From assembly GCF_032854445.1 (NCBI RefSeq), contig NW_027018350.1, forward strand, positions 1-37,006: a DNA stretch of 37,006 nucleotides, given 5' to 3'. Position 1 is the first letter of the stretch; every line of letters begins with the position of its first letter. The translations under genes were made by a program, and so were the position numbers. This stretch comes from Liolophura sinensis (taxonomy: Eukaryota; Mollusca; Polyplacophora; Chitonida; Chitonidae). Shown one piece after another: positions 23,217-35,846 of the stretch. The notes below the pieces were generated by a model. That model saw nothing but the letters and a program-made list of their open reading frames with translations, had not been told where the DNA came from and did no database searches.

Positions 23217-23765
23217 TTGAATAATCATTTATGTCATAATCACGTGCCCAGCAACGGCTCTTACTCCATGGAAACCAGGGAAATTTGCAATTTTTCAACA
23301 GCTGCCGATGCCTGGCTCAATTCCTCATCTTTTGGCACCTTACTGAAGTGGGTCAGTGTTCAGTTGTACTTTTTACAGCAGACTGTATCAAGTACCTTGT
23401 GGTTTTCACGTACAAATGGTGTGGTTTTTCTACACGTAGATAAAGACATTGAGATTGTCTTGCACTTAGAAGTAAGGCAATTGCTGGGTGAGTTAAATGG
23501 GCTTTGCCCAAAGATTTGACGTCTTCTGGGCTACCGAAGGGCACATAACTTATAGTCAAAAGTTGAATATAGTAATGACCAGTCGCGATTGTACAGAGTG
23601 CAGTGTAGCCGATTTCAATTAACAAAAAGACCAGGCAAAAATGCAAAAGTGGAAAAACTGTTCCAGTGCTGCTGGTAAGAGGCTAATCCGACGTATTTTG
23701 TGACGACAAATCGAATGGTGCAAACCGCGTTGCTCTCCGACCAATACTTTTGCCTGTAGTGACAA
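23217..23765 (+). repeat. M42, class B unit
   Basis: 549 bp. TTGAATAATC disrupts the boundary palindrome; +288 T (CTTTGCCC), shared only with M47. Confidence 0.97.
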
Positions 23766-24314
23766 TTGAATGATCATTTATGTCATAATCACGTGCCCAG
23801 CAACGGCTCTTACTCCATGGAAACCAGGGAAATTTGCAATTTTTCAACAGCTGCCGATGCCTGGCTCAATTCCGCATCTTTTGGCACCTTATTCATGTGG
23901 GTCTGTGGTCAGTTGTACTTTTTACAGCAGACTGTATCAAGTACCTTGTGTTTTTCACGTACAAATGGTGTGGTTTTTCTACACGTAGATAAAGACATTG
24001 AGATTGTCTTGAACTTAGAAGTAAGGCAATTGCTGGGTGAGTTAAATGGGCTTAGCCCAAAGATTTGACGTCTTCTGGGCTACCGAAGGGCACATAACTT
24101 ATAGTCAAAAGTTGAATATAGTAATGACCAGTGGCGATTGTACAGAGTACAGTGTAGCCTATTTCAATTAACAAAAAGACCAGGCAAAAATGCAAAAGTG
24201 GAAAAACTGTTCCAGTGCTGCTGGTAAGAGGCTAATCCGACGTATTTTGTGACGACAAATCGAATGGTGCAAACCGCGTTGCTCTCCGACCAATACTTTT
24301 GGCTGTAGTGACAA
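23766..24314 (+). repeat. M43, class A unit
   Basis: 549 bp. +185 T, private CTTGAACTT and GCCTATTTC, +367 G, +383 A, +536 G. Confidence 0.97.
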
Positions 24315-24863
24315 TTGAATGATCATTTATGTCATAATCACGTGCCCAGCAACGGCTCTTACTCCATGGAAACCAGGGAAATTTGCAATTTTTCAACAGC
24401 TGCCGATGCCTGGCTCAATTCCGCATCTTTTGGCACCTTATTCATGTGGGTCTGTGGTCAGTTGTACTTTTTACAGCAGACTGTATCAAGTACCTTGTGT
24501 TTTTCACGTACAAATGGTGTGGTTTTTCTACACGTAGATAAAGACATTGAGATTGTCTTGCACTTAGAAGTAAGGCAATTGCTGGGTGAGTTAAATGGGC
24601 TTAGCCCAAAGATTTGACGTCTTCTGGGCTACCGAAGGGCACATAACTTATAGTCAAAAGTTGAATATAGTAATGACCAGTCGCGATTGTACAGAGTACA
24701 GTGTAGCCGATTTCAATTAACAAAAAGACCAGGCAAAAATGCAAAAGTGGAAAAACTGTTCCAGTGCTGCTGGTAAGAGGCTAATCCGACGTATTTTGTG
24801 ACGACAAATCGAATGGTGCAAACCGCGTTGCTCTCCGACCAATACTTTTGCCTGTAGTGACAA
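24315..24863 (+). repeat. M44, class A unit
   Basis: 549 bp. +185 T, +383 A, with +511 C and +536 C. Confidence 0.97.
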
Positions 24864-25413
24864 TTGAATGATCATTTATGTCATAATCACGTGCCCAGCA
24901 ACGGCTCTTACTCCATGGAAACCAGGGAAATTTGCAATTTTTCAACAGCTGCCGATGCCTGGCTCAATTCCTCATCTTTTGGCACCTTACTGAAGTGGGT
25001 CAGTGTTCAGTTGTACTTTTTACAGCAGACTGTATCAAGTACCTTGTGGTTTTCACGTACAAATGGTGTGGTTTTTCTACACGTAGATAAAGACTTTGAG
25101 ATTGTCTTGCACTTAGAAGTAAGGCAATTGCTGGGTGAGTTAAATGGGCTTAGCCCAAAAGATTTGACGTCTTCTGGGCTACCGAAGGGCACATAACTTA
25201 TAGTCAAAAGTTGAATATAGTAATGACCAGTCGCGATTGTACAGAGTGCAGTGTAGCCGATTTCAATTAACAAAAAGACCAGGCAAAAATGCAAAAGTGG
25301 AAAAACTGTTCCAGTGCTGCTGGTAAGAGGCTAATCCGACGTATTTTGTGACGACAAATCGAATGATGCAAACCACGTTGTTCTCCGACCAATACTTTTG
25401 CCAGTAGTGACAA
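24864..25413 (+). repeat. M45, class B unit with inserted A
   Basis: 550 bp. CCCAAAAG insertion, private GACTTTGAG, then +501 A, +510 A, +516 T, +538 A, the same tail as M39. Confidence 0.97.
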
Positions 25414-25962
25414 TTGAATGATCATTTATGTCATAATCACGTGCCCAGTAACGGCTCTTACTCCATGGAAACCAGGGAAATTTGCAATTTTTCAACAGCT
25501 GCCGATGCCTGGCTCAATTCCTCATCTTTTGGCACCTTACTGAAGTGGGTCAGTGTTCAGTTGTACTTTTTACAGCAGACTGTATCAAGTACCTTGTGGT
25601 TTTCACGTACAAATGGTGTGGTTTTTCTACACGTAGATAAAGACATTGAGATTGTCTTGCACTTAGAAGTAAGGCAATTGCTGGGTGAGTTAAATGGACT
25701 TGGCCCAAAGATTTGACGTCTTCTGGGCTACCGAAGGGCACATAACTTATAGTCAAAAGTTGAATATAGTAATGACCAGTCGCGATTGTACAGAGTGCAG
25801 TGTAGCCGATTTCAATTAACAAAAAGACCAGGCAAAAATGCAAAAGTGGAAAATCTGTTCCAGTGCTGCTGGTAAGAGGCTAATCCGACGTATTTTGTGA
25901 CGACAAATCGAATGGTGCAAACCGCGTTGCTCTCCGACCAATACTTTTGCCTGTAGTGACAA
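25414..25962 (+). repeat. M46, mosaic class C start / class B unit
   Basis: 549 bp. CCCAGTAACGG at the start is the class C state, yet the box is class B. Private AATGGACTTGG, +288 G, +440 T. Confidence 0.97.
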
Positions 25963-26511
25963 TTGAATGATCATTTATGTCATAATCACGTGCCCAGCAA
26001 CGGCTCTTACTCCATGGAAACCAGGGAAATTTGCAATTTTTCAACAGCTGCCGATGCCTGGCTCAATTCCTCATCTTTTGGCACCTTACTGAAGTGGGTC
26101 AGTGTTCAGTTGTACTTTTTACAGCAGACTGTATCAAGTACCTTGTGGTTTTCACGTACAAATGGTGTGGTTTTTCTACACGTAGATAAAGACATTGAGA
26201 TTGTCTTGCACTTAGAAGTAAGGCAATTGCTGGGTGAGTTAAATGGGCTTTGCCGAAAGATTTGACGTCTTCTGGGCTACCGAAGGGCACATAACTTATA
26301 GTCAAAAGTTGAATATAGTAATGACCAGTCGCGATTGTACAGAGTGCAGTGTAGCCGATTTCAATTAACAAAAAGACCAGGCAAAAATGCAAAAGTGGAA
26401 AAACTGTTCCAGTGCTGCTGGTAAGAGGCTAATCCGACGTATTTTGTGACGACAAATCGAATGGTGCAAACCGCGTTGCTCTCCGACCAATACTTTTGTT
26501 TGTAGTGACAA
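25963..26511 (+). repeat. M47, class B unit
   Basis: 549 bp. +288 T with TTTGCCGAAAG, private TTTTGTTTG at +536/+537. Confidence 0.97.
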
Positions 26512-27060
26512 TTGAATGATCATTTATGTCATAATCACGTGCCCAGCAACGGCTCTTACTCCATGGAAACCAGGGAAATTTGCAATTTTTCAACAGCTGC
26601 CGATGCCTGGCTCAATTCCGCATCTTTTGGCACCTTATTCATGTGGGTCTGTGGTCAGTTGTACTTTTTACAGCAGACTGTATCAAGTACCTTGTGTTTT
26701 TCACGTACAAATGGTGTGGTTTTTCTACACGTAGATAAAGACATTGAGATTGTCTTGCACTTAGAAGTAAGGCAATTGCTGGGTGAGTTAAATGGGCTTA
26801 GCCCAAAGATTTGACGTCTTCTGGGCTACCGAAGGGCACATAACTTATAGTCAAAAGTTGAATATAGTAATGACCAGTGGCGATTGTACAGAGTACAGTG
26901 TAGCCGATTTCAATTAACAAAAAGACCAGGCAAAAATGCAAAAGTGGAAAAACTGTTCCAGTGCTGCTGGTAAGAGGCTAATCCGACGTATTTTGTGACG
27001 ACAAATCGAATGGTGCAAACCGCGTTGCTCTCCGACCAATACTTTTGGCTGTAGTGACAA
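26512..27060 (+). repeat. M48, class A unit
   Basis: 549 bp. +185 T, +367 G, +383 A, +536 G. Same marker states as M43. Confidence 0.97.
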
Positions 27061-27609
27061 TTGAATGATCATTTATGTCATAATCACGTGCCCAGCAGCG
27101 GCTCTTACTCCATGGAAACCAGGGAAATTTGCAATTTTTCAACAGCTGCCGATGCCTGGCTCAATTCCGCATCTTTTGGCACCTTATTCATGTGGGTCTG
27201 TGGTCAGTTGTACTTTTTACAGCAGACTGTATCAAGTACCTTGTGTTTTTCACGTACAAATGGTGTGGTTTTTCTACACGTAGATAAAGACATTGAGATT
27301 GTCTTGCACTTAGAAGTAAGGCAATTGCTGGGTGAGTTAAATGGGCTTAGCCCAAAGATTTGACGTCTTCTGGGCTACCGAAGGGCACATAACTTATAGT
27401 CAAAAGTTGAATATAGTAATGACCAGTCGCGATTGTACAGAGTACAGTGTAGCCGATTTCAATTAACAAAAAGACCAGGCAAAAATGCAAAAGTGGAAAA
27501 ACTGTTCCAGTGCTGCTGGTAAGAGGCTAATCCGACGTATTTTGTGACGACAAATCGAATGGTGCAAACCGTGTTGCTCTCCGACCAATACTTTTGGCTG
27601 TAGTGACAA
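27061..27609 (+). repeat. M49, class A unit
   Basis: 549 bp. Private CAGCAGCGG, +185 T, +383 A, +511 T, +536 G. Confidence 0.97.
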
Positions 27610-28158
27610 TTGAATGATCATTTATGTCATAATCACGTGCCCAGCAACGGCTCTTACTCCATGGAAACCAGGGAAATTTGCAATTTTTCAACAGCTGCCG
27701 ATGCCTGGCTCAATTCCTCATCTTTTGGCACCTTACTGAAGTGGGTCAGTGTTCAGTTGTACTTTTTACAGCAGACTGTATCAAGTACCTTGTGGTTTTC
27801 ACGTACAAATGGTGTGGTTTTTCTACACGTAGATAAAGACATTGAGATTGTCTTGCACTTAGAAGTAAGGCAATTGCTGGGTGAGTAAAATGGGCTTGGC
27901 CCAAAGATTTGACGTCTTCTGGGCTACCGAAAGGCACATAACTTATAGTCAAAAGTTGAATATAGTAATGACCAGTCGCGATTGTACAGAGTGCAGTGTA
28001 GCCGATTTCAATTAACAAAAAGACCAGGCAAAAATGCAAAAGTGGATAATTTGTTCCAGTGCTGCTGGTAAGAGGCTAATCCGACGTATTTTGTGACGAC
28101 AAATCGAATGGTGCAAACCGCGTTGCTCTCCGACCAATACTTTTGCCTGTAGTGACAA
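27610..28158 (+). repeat. M50, class B unit
   Basis: 549 bp. M4 haplotype (+277 A, +288 G, +322 A, +437 T, +440 T), with private GTGGATAATTTG. Confidence 0.97.
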
Positions 28159-28707
28159 TTGAATGATCATTTATGTCATAATCACGTGCCCAGCAACGGC
28201 TCTTACTCCATGGAAACCAGGGAAATTTGCAATTTTTCAACAGCTGCCGATGCCTGGCTCAATTCCTCATCTTTTGGCACCTTACTGAAGTGGGTCAGTG
28301 TTCAGTTGTACTTTTTACAGCAGACTGTATCAAGTACCTTGTGGTTTTCACGTACAAATGGTGTGGTTTTTCTACACGTAGATAAAGACATTGAGATTGT
28401 CTTGCACTTAGAAGTAAGGCAATTGCTGGGTGAGTTAAATGGGCTTGGCCCAAAGATTTGACGTCTTCTGGGCTACCGAAGGGCACATAACTTATAGTCA
28501 AAAGTTGAATATAGTAATGACCAGTCGCGATTGTACAGAGTGCAGTGTAGCCGATTTCAATTAACAAAAAGACCAGGCAAAAATGCAAAAGTGGAAAAAC
28601 TGTTCCAGTGCTGCTGGTAAGAGGCTAATCCGACGTATTTTGTGACGACAAATCGAATGGTGCAAACCGCGTTGCTCTCCGACCAATACTTTTGCCTGTA
28701 GTGACAA
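28159..28707 (+). repeat. M51, class B unit
   Basis: 549 bp. +288 G only. Confidence 0.97.
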
Positions 28708-29257
28708 TTGAATGATCATTTATGTCATAATCACGTGCCCAGCAACGGCTCTTACTCCATGGAAACCAGGGAAATTTGCAATTTTTCAACAGCTGCCGAT
28801 GCCTGGCTCAATTCCGCATCTTTTGGCACCTTATTCATGTGGGTCTGTGGTCAGTTGTACTTTTTACAGCAGACTGTATCAAGTACCTTGTGGTTTTCAC
28901 GTACAAATGGTGTGGTTTTTCTACACGTAGATAAAGACATTGAGATTGTCTTGCACTTAGAAGTAAGGCAATTGCTGGGTGAGTTAAATGGGCTTAGCCC
29001 AAAGATTTGACGTCTTCTGGGCTACCGAAGGGCACATAACTTATAGTCAAAAGTTGAATATAGTAATGACCAGTCGCGATTGTACAGAGTACAGTGTAGC
29101 CGATTTCAATTAACAAAAAGACCAGGCAAAAATGCAAAAGTGGAAAAAACTGTTCCAGTGCTGCTGGTAAGAGGCTAATCCGACGTATTTTGTGACGACA
29201 AATCGAATGGTGCAAACCGTGTTTCTCTCCGACCAATACTTTTGGCTGTAGTGACAA
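28708..29257 (+). repeat. M52, class A unit
   Basis: 550 bp. +185 G, +383 A, extra A after AAAAGTGG, +511 T with private GTGTTTCTC, +536 G. M16/M26 haplotype. Confidence 0.97.
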
Positions 29258-29806
29258 TTGAATGATCATTTATGTCATAATCACGTGCCCAGCAACGGCT
29301 CTTACTCCATGGAAACCAGGGAAATTTGCAATTTTTCAACAGCTGCCGATGCCTGGCTCAATTCCTCATCTTTTGGCACCTTACTGAAGTGGGTCAGTGT
29401 TCAGTTGTACTTTTTACAGCAGACTGTATCAAGTACCTTGTGGTTTTCACGTACAAATGGTGTGGTTTTTCTACACGTAGATAAAGACATTGAGATTGTC
29501 TTGCACTTAGAAGTAAGGCAATTGCTGGGTGAGTTAAATGGGCTTGGCCCAAAGATTTGACGTCTTCTGGGCTACCGAAGGGCACATAACTTATAGTCAA
29601 AAGTTGAATATAGTAATGACCAGTCGCGATTGTACAGAGTGCAGTGTAGCCGATTTCAATTAACAAAAAGACCAGGCAAAAATGCAAAAGTGGAAAATCT
29701 GTTCCAGTGCTGCTGGTAAGAGGCTAATCCGACGTATTTTGTGACGACAAATCGAATGGTGCAAACCGCGTTGCTCTCCGACCAATACTTTTGCCTGTAG
29801 TGACAA
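29258..29806 (+). repeat. M53, class B unit
   Basis: 549 bp. +288 G, +440 T, as M17 and M27. Confidence 0.97.
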
Positions 29807-30355
29807 TTGAATGATCATTTATGTCATAATCACGTGCCCAGCAACGGCTCTTACTCCATGGAAACCAGGGAAATTTGCAATTTTTCAACAGCTGCCGATG
29901 CCTGGCTCAATTCCTCATCTTTTGGCACCTTACTGAAGTGGGTCAGTGTTCAGTTGTACTTTTTACAGCAGACTGTATCAAGTACCTTGTGGTTTTCACG
30001 TACAAATGGTGTGGTTTTTCTACACGTAGATAAAGACATTGAGATTGTCTTGCACTTAGAAGTAAGGCAATTGCTGGGTGAGTTAAATGGGCTTAGCCCA
30101 AAAGATTTGACGTCTTCTGGGCTACCGAAGGGCACATAACTTATAGTCAAAAGTTGAATATAGTAATGACCAGTCGCGATTGTACAGAGTGCAGTGTAGC
30201 CGATTTCAATTAACAAAAAGACCAGGCAAAAATGCAAAAGTGGAAAAACTGTTCCAGTGCTGCTGGTAAGAGGCTAATCCGACGTATTTTGTGACGACAA
30301 ATCGAATGATGCAAACCGCGTTGTTCTCCGACCAATACTTTTCCTGTAGTGACAA
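29807..30355 (+). repeat. M54, class B unit with inserted A
   Basis: 549 bp: the CCCAAAAG insertion is balanced by a missing G in CTTTTCCTG. +501 A, +516 T. Confidence 0.97.
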
Positions 30356-30904
30356 TTGAATGATCATTTATGTCATAATCACGTGCCCAGCAACGGCTCT
30401 TACTCCATGGAAACCAGGGAAATTTGCAATTTTTCAACAGCTGCCGATGCCTGGCTCAATTCCGCATCTTTTGGCACCTTACTGAAGTGGGTCAGTGTTC
30501 AGTTGTACTTTTTACAGCAGACTGTATCAAGTACCTTGTGGTTTTCACGTACAAATGGTGTGGTTTTTCTACACGTAGATAAAGACATTGAGATTGTCTT
30601 GCACTTAGAAGTAAGGCAATTGCTGGGTGAGTTAAATGGGCTTGGCCCAAAGATTTGACGTCTTCTGGGCTACCGAAGGGCACATAACTTATAGTCAAAA
30701 GTTGAATATAGTAATGACCAGTCGCGATTGTACAGAGTGCAGTGTAGCCGATTTCAATTAACAAAAAGACCAGGCAAAAATGCAAAAGTGGAAAAACTGT
30801 TCCAGTGCTGCTGGTAAGAGGCTAATCCGACGTATTTTGTGACGACAAATCGAATGATGCAAACCGCGTTGTTCTCCGACCAATACTTTTGGCTGTAGTG
30901 ACAA
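30356..30904 (+). repeat. M55, A/B hybrid unit
   Basis: 549 bp. Box GCA/CTGAAG/AGTGTT, +288 G, +501 A, +516 T, +536 G. It sits where M19 and M29 (class C) sit in the parallel blocks. Confidence 0.97.
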
Positions 30905-31454
30905 TTGAATGATCATTTATGTCATAATCACGTGCCCAGTAACGGCTCTTACTCCATGGAAACCAGGGAAATTTTGCAATTTTTCAACAGCTGCCGATGC
31001 CTGGCTCAATTCCCCATCTTTTGGCACCTTATTCATGTGGGTCAGTGTTCAGTTGTACTTTTTACAGCAGACTGTATCAAGTACCTTGTGGTTTTCACGT
31101 ACAAATGGTGTGGTTTTTCTACACGTAGATAAAGACATTGAGATTGTCTTGCACTTAGAAGTAAGGCAATTGCTGGGTGAGTTAAATGGGCTTAGCCCAA
31201 AGATTTGACGTCTTCTGGGCTACCGAAGGGCACATAACTTATAGTCAAAAGTTGAATATAGTAATGACCAGTCGCGATTGTACAGAGTGCAGTGTAGCCG
31301 ATTTCAATTAACAAAAAGACCAGGCAAAATTGCAAAAGTGGAAAATCTGTTCCAGTGCTGCTGGTAAGAGGCTAATCCGACGTATTTTGTGACGACAAAT
31401 CGAATGGTGCAAACCGCGTTGCTCTCCGACCAATACTTTTGCCTGTAGTGACAA
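30905..31454 (+). repeat. M56, class C-like unit
   Basis: 550 bp. CCCAGTAACGG and a class C box, but TATCAAGTACC after it as in A and B. Extra T in GAAATTTTGC, private GCAAAATTGC, +440 T. Confidence 0.97.
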
Positions 31455-32003
31455 TTGAATGATCATTTATGTCATAATCACGTGCCCAGCAACGGCTCTT
31501 ACTCCATGGAAACCAGGGAAATTTGCAATTTTTCAACAGCTGCCGATGCCTGGCTCAATTCCTCATCTTTTGGCACCTTACTGAAGTGGGTCAGTGTTCA
31601 GTTGTACTTTTTACAGCAGACTGTATCAAGTACCTTGTGGTTTTCACGTACAAATGGTGTGGTTTTTCTACACGTAGATAAAGACATTGAGATTGTCTTG
31701 CACTTAGAAGTAAGGCAATTGCTGGGTGAGTTAAATGGGCTTAGCCCAAAGATTTGACGTCTTCTGGGCTACCGAAGGGCACATAACTTATAGTCAAAAG
31801 TTGAATATAGTAATGACCAGTCGCGATTGTACAGAGTGCAGTGTAGCCGATTTCAATTAACAAAAAGACCAGGCAAAAATTCAAAAGTGGAAAAACTGTT
31901 CCAGTGCTGCTGGTAAGAGGCTAATCCGACGTATTTTGTGACGACAAATCGAATGGTGCAAACCGCGTTGCTCTCCGACCAATACTTTTGCCTGTAGTGA
32001 CAA
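31455..32003 (+). repeat. M57, class B unit
   Basis: 549 bp. AAAAATTCAAAAG in the tail, shared only with M64. Confidence 0.97.
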
Positions 32004-32552
32004 TTAAATGATCATTTATGTCATAATCACGTGCCCAGCAACGGCTCTTACTCCATGGAAACCAGGGAAATTTGCAATTTTTCAACAGCTGCCGATGCCT
32101 GGCTCAATTCCTCATCTTTTGGCACCTTACTGAAGTGGGTCAGTGTTCAGTTGTACTTTTTACAGCAGACTGTATCAAGTACCTTGTGGTTTTCACGTAC
32201 AAATGGTGTGGTTTTTCTACACGTAGATAAAGACATTGAGATTGTCTTGCACTTAGAAGTAAGGCAATTGCTGGGTGAGTTAAATGGGCTTAGCCCAAAG
32301 ATTTGACGTCTTCTGGGCTACCGAAGGGCACATAACTTATAGTCAAAAGTTGAATATAGTAATGACCAGTCGCGATTGTACAGAGTGCAGTGTAGCCGAT
32401 TTCAATTAACAAAAAGACCAGGCAAAAATGCAAAAGTGGAAAATCTGTTCCAGTGCTGCTGGTAAGAGGCTAATCCGACGTATTTTGTGACGACAAATCG
32501 AATGGTGCAAACCGCGTTGCTCTCCGACCAATACTTTTGCCTGTAGTGACAA
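32004..32552 (+). repeat. M58, class B unit, TTAAATG start
   Basis: 549 bp. Begins TTAAATGATC, completing the 14-bp palindrome; +440 T. Confidence 0.97.
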
Positions 32553-33100
32553 TTGAATGATCATTTATGTCATAATCACGTGCCCAGCAACGGCTCTTAC
32601 TCCATGGAAACCAGGGAAATTTGCAATTTTCAACAGCTGCCGATGCCTGGCTCAATTCCTCATCTTTTGGCACCTTACTGAAGTGGGTCAGTGTTCAGTT
32701 GTACTTTTTACAGCAGACTGTATCAAGTACCTTGTGTTTTTCACGTACAAATGGTGTGGTTTTTCTACACGTAGATAAAGACATTGAGATTGTCTTGCAC
32801 TTAGAAGTAAGGCAATTGCTGGGTGAGTTAAATGGGCTTAGCCCAAAGATTTGACGTCTTCTGGGCTACCGAAGGGCACATAACTTATAGTCAAAAGTTG
32901 AATATAGTAATGACCAGTCGCGATTGTACAGAGTGCAGTGTAGCCGATTTCAATTAACAAAAAGACCAGGCAAAAATGCAAAAGTGGAAAAACTGTTCCA
33001 GTGCTGCTGGTAAGAGGCTAATCCGACGTATTTTGTGACGACAAATCGAATGGTGCAAACCGCGTTGCTCTCCGACCAATACTTTTGCCTGTAGTGACAA
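32553..33100 (+). repeat. M59, class B unit with +185 T
   Basis: 548 bp. Class B box with the A-type +185 T, shared with M66. Missing T in GCAATTTTCAAC. Confidence 0.97.
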
Positions 33101-33649
33101 TTAAATGATCATTTATGTCATAATCACGTGCCCAGCAACGGCTCTTACTCCATGGAAACCAGGGAAATTTGCAATTTTTCAACAGCTGCCGATGCCTGGC
33201 TCAATTCCGCATCTTTTGGCACCTTACTGAAGTGGGTCAGTGTTCAGTTGTACTTTTTACAGCAGACTGTATCAAGTACCTTGTGGTTTTCACGTACAAA
33301 TGGTGTGGTTTTTCTACACGTAGATAAAGACATTGAGATTGTCTTGCACTTAGAAGTAAGGCAATTGCTGGGTGAGTTAAATGGGCTTAGCCCAAAGATT
33401 TGACGTCTTCTGGGCTACCGAAGGGCACATAACTTATAGTCAAAAGTTGAATATAGTAATGACCAGTCGCGATTGTACAGAGTGCAGTGTAGCCGATTTC
33501 AATTAACAAAAAGACCAGGCAAAAATGCAAAAGTGGAAAAACTGTTCCAGTGCTGCTGGTAAGAGGCTAATCCGACGTATTTTGTGACGACAAATCGAAT
33601 GGTGCAAACCGCGTTGCTCTCCGACCAATACTTTTGCCTGTAGTGACAA
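33101..33649 (+). repeat. M60, A/B hybrid, TTAAATG start
   Basis: 549 bp. Begins TTAAATGATC; box GCA/CTGAAG/AGTGTT. Confidence 0.97.
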
Positions 33650-34198
33650 TTGAATGATCATTTATGTCATAATCACGTGCCCAGCAACGGCTCTTACTCC
33701 ATGGAAACCAGGGAAATTTGCAATTTTTCAACAGCTGCCGATGCCTGGCTCAATTCCGCATCTTTTGGCACCTTATTCATGTGGGTCTGTGGTCAGTTGT
33801 ACTTTTTACAGCAGACTGTATCAAGTACCTTTTGTTTTTCACGTACAAATGGTGTGGTTTTTCTACACGTAGATAAAGACATTGAGATTGTCTTGCACTT
33901 AGAAGTAAGGCAATTGCTGGGTGAGTTAAATGGGCTTAGCCCAAAGATTTGACGTCTTCTGGGTTACCGAAGGGCACATAACTTATAGTCAAAAGTTGAA
34001 TATAGTATTGACCAGTCGCGATTGTACAGAGTACAGTGTAGCCGATTTCAATTAACAAAAAGACCAGGCAAAAATGCAAAAGTGGAAAAACTGTTCCAGT
34101 GCTGCTGGTAAGAGGCTAATCCGACGTATTTTGTGACGAGAAATCGAATGGTGCAAACCGTGTTGCTCTCTGACCAATACTTTTGGCTGTAGTGACAA
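33650..34198 (+). repeat. M61, class A unit
   Basis: 549 bp. CCTTTTGTTTTTC as in M34, M3-type tail (+314 T, +383 A, +490 G, +511 T, +536 G), private GTATTGACC and CTCTGACC. Confidence 0.97.
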
Positions 34199-34746
34199 TT
34201 GAATGATCATTTATGTCATAATCACGTGCCCAGCAACCGCTCTTACTCCATGGAAACCAGGGAAATTTGCAATTTTTCAACAGCTGCCGATGCCTGGCTC
34301 AATTCCGCATCTTTTGGCACCTTATTCATGTGGGTCTGTGGTCAGTTGTACTTTTTACAGCAGACTGTATCAAGTACCTTGTGGTTTTCACGTACAAACT
34401 GTGTGGTTTTTCTACACGTAGATAAAGACATTGAGATTGTCTTGCACTTAGAAGTAAGGCAATTGCTGGTGAGTTAAATGGGCTTGGCCCAAAGATTTGA
34501 CGTCTTCTGGGCTACCGAAAGGCACATAACTTATAGTCAAAAATTGAATATAGTAATGACCAGTCGCGATTGTACAGAGTGCAGTGTAGCCGATTTCAAT
34601 TAACAAAAAGACCAGGCAAAAATGCAAAAGTGGAAAATCTGTTGCAGTGCTGCTGGTAAGAGGCTAATCCGACGTATTTTGTGACGACAAATCGAATGGT
34701 GCAAACCGCGTTGCTCTCCGACCAATACTTTTGCCTGTAGTGACAA
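34199..34746 (+). repeat. M62, class A head on M4-like tail
   Basis: 548 bp. Class A box, +185 G, then +288 G, +322 A and +440 T. Private CAACCGCTC, CAAACTGTG, AAAAATTGAA and GTTGCAG; one G missing from GCTGGTGAG. One of the most diverged interior units. Confidence 0.97.
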
Positions 34747-35296
34747 TTGAATGATCATTTATGTCATAATCACGTGCCCAGCAACGGCTCTTACTCCATG
34801 GAAACCAGGGAAATTTGCAATTTTTCAACAGCTGCCGATGCCTGGCTCAATTCCTCATCTTTTGGCACCTTACTGAAGTGGGTCAGTGTTCAGTTGTACT
34901 TTTTACAGCAGACTGTATCAAGTACCTTGTGGTTTTCACGTACAAATGGTGTGGTTTTTCTACACGTAGATAAAGACATTGAGATTGTCTTGCACTTAGA
35001 AGTAAGGCAATTGCTGGGTGAGTTAAATGGGCTTAGCCCAAAAGATTTGACGTCTTCTGGGCTACCGAAGGGCACATAACTTATAGTCAAAAGTTGAATA
35101 TAGTAATGACCAGTCGCGATTGTACAGAGTGCAGTGTAGCCGATTTCAATTAACAAAAAGACCAGGCAAAAATGCAAAAGTGGAAAAACTGTTCCAGTGC
35201 TGCTGGTAAGAGGCTAATCCGACGTATTTTGTGACGAGAAATCGAATGGTGCAAACCGCGTTGCTCTCCGACCAATACTTTTGCCTGTAGTGACAA
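34747..35296 (+). repeat. M63, class B unit with inserted A
   Basis: 550 bp. Last of the six CCCAAAAG units; unlike the others it has +501 G and +516 C, and +490 G. Confidence 0.97.
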
Positions 35297-35846
35297 TTGA
35301 ATGATCATTTATGTCATAATCACGTGCCCAGCAACGGCTCTTACTCCATGGAAACCAGGGAAATTTGCAATTTTTCAACAGCTGCCGATGCCTGGCTCAA
35401 TTCCTCATCTTTTGGCACCTTACTGAAGTGGGTCAGTGTTCAGTTGTACTTTTTACAGCAGACTGTATCAAGTACCTTGTGGTTTTCACGTACAAATGGT
35501 GTGGTTTTTCTAACACGTAGATAAAGACATTGAGATTGTCTTGCACTTAGAAGTAAGGCAATTGCTGGGTGAGTTAAATGGGCTTAGCCCAAAGATTTGA
35601 CGTCTTCTGGGCTACCGAAGGGCACATAACTTATAGTCAAAAGTTGAATATAGTAATGACCAGTCGCGATTGTACAGAGTGCAGTGTAGCCGATTTCAAT
35701 TAACAAAAAGACCAGGCAAAAATTCAAAAGTGGAAAAACTGTTCCAGTGCTGCTGGTAAGAGGCTAATCCGACGTATTTTGTGACGACAAATCGAATGGT
35801 GCAAACCGCGTTGCTCTCCGACCAATACTTTTGCCTGTAGTGACAA
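35297..35846 (+). repeat. M64, class B unit
   Basis: 550 bp. Extra A in CTAACACG; AAAAATTCAAAAG shared with M57. Confidence 0.97.

Larger units (their letters stand above)
22668..27609 (+). repeat. 5-unit higher-order repeat (M41-M44 / M46-M49)
   Basis: Series B(+288 G), B(+288 T), A, A occurs at 22668-24863 and again at 25414-27609, offset 2746. The rare +288 T in M42 and M47 anchors the alignment. Later differences (CTTTGCCGAAAG, +511 T in M49) postdate or blur the duplication. Confidence 0.8.
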
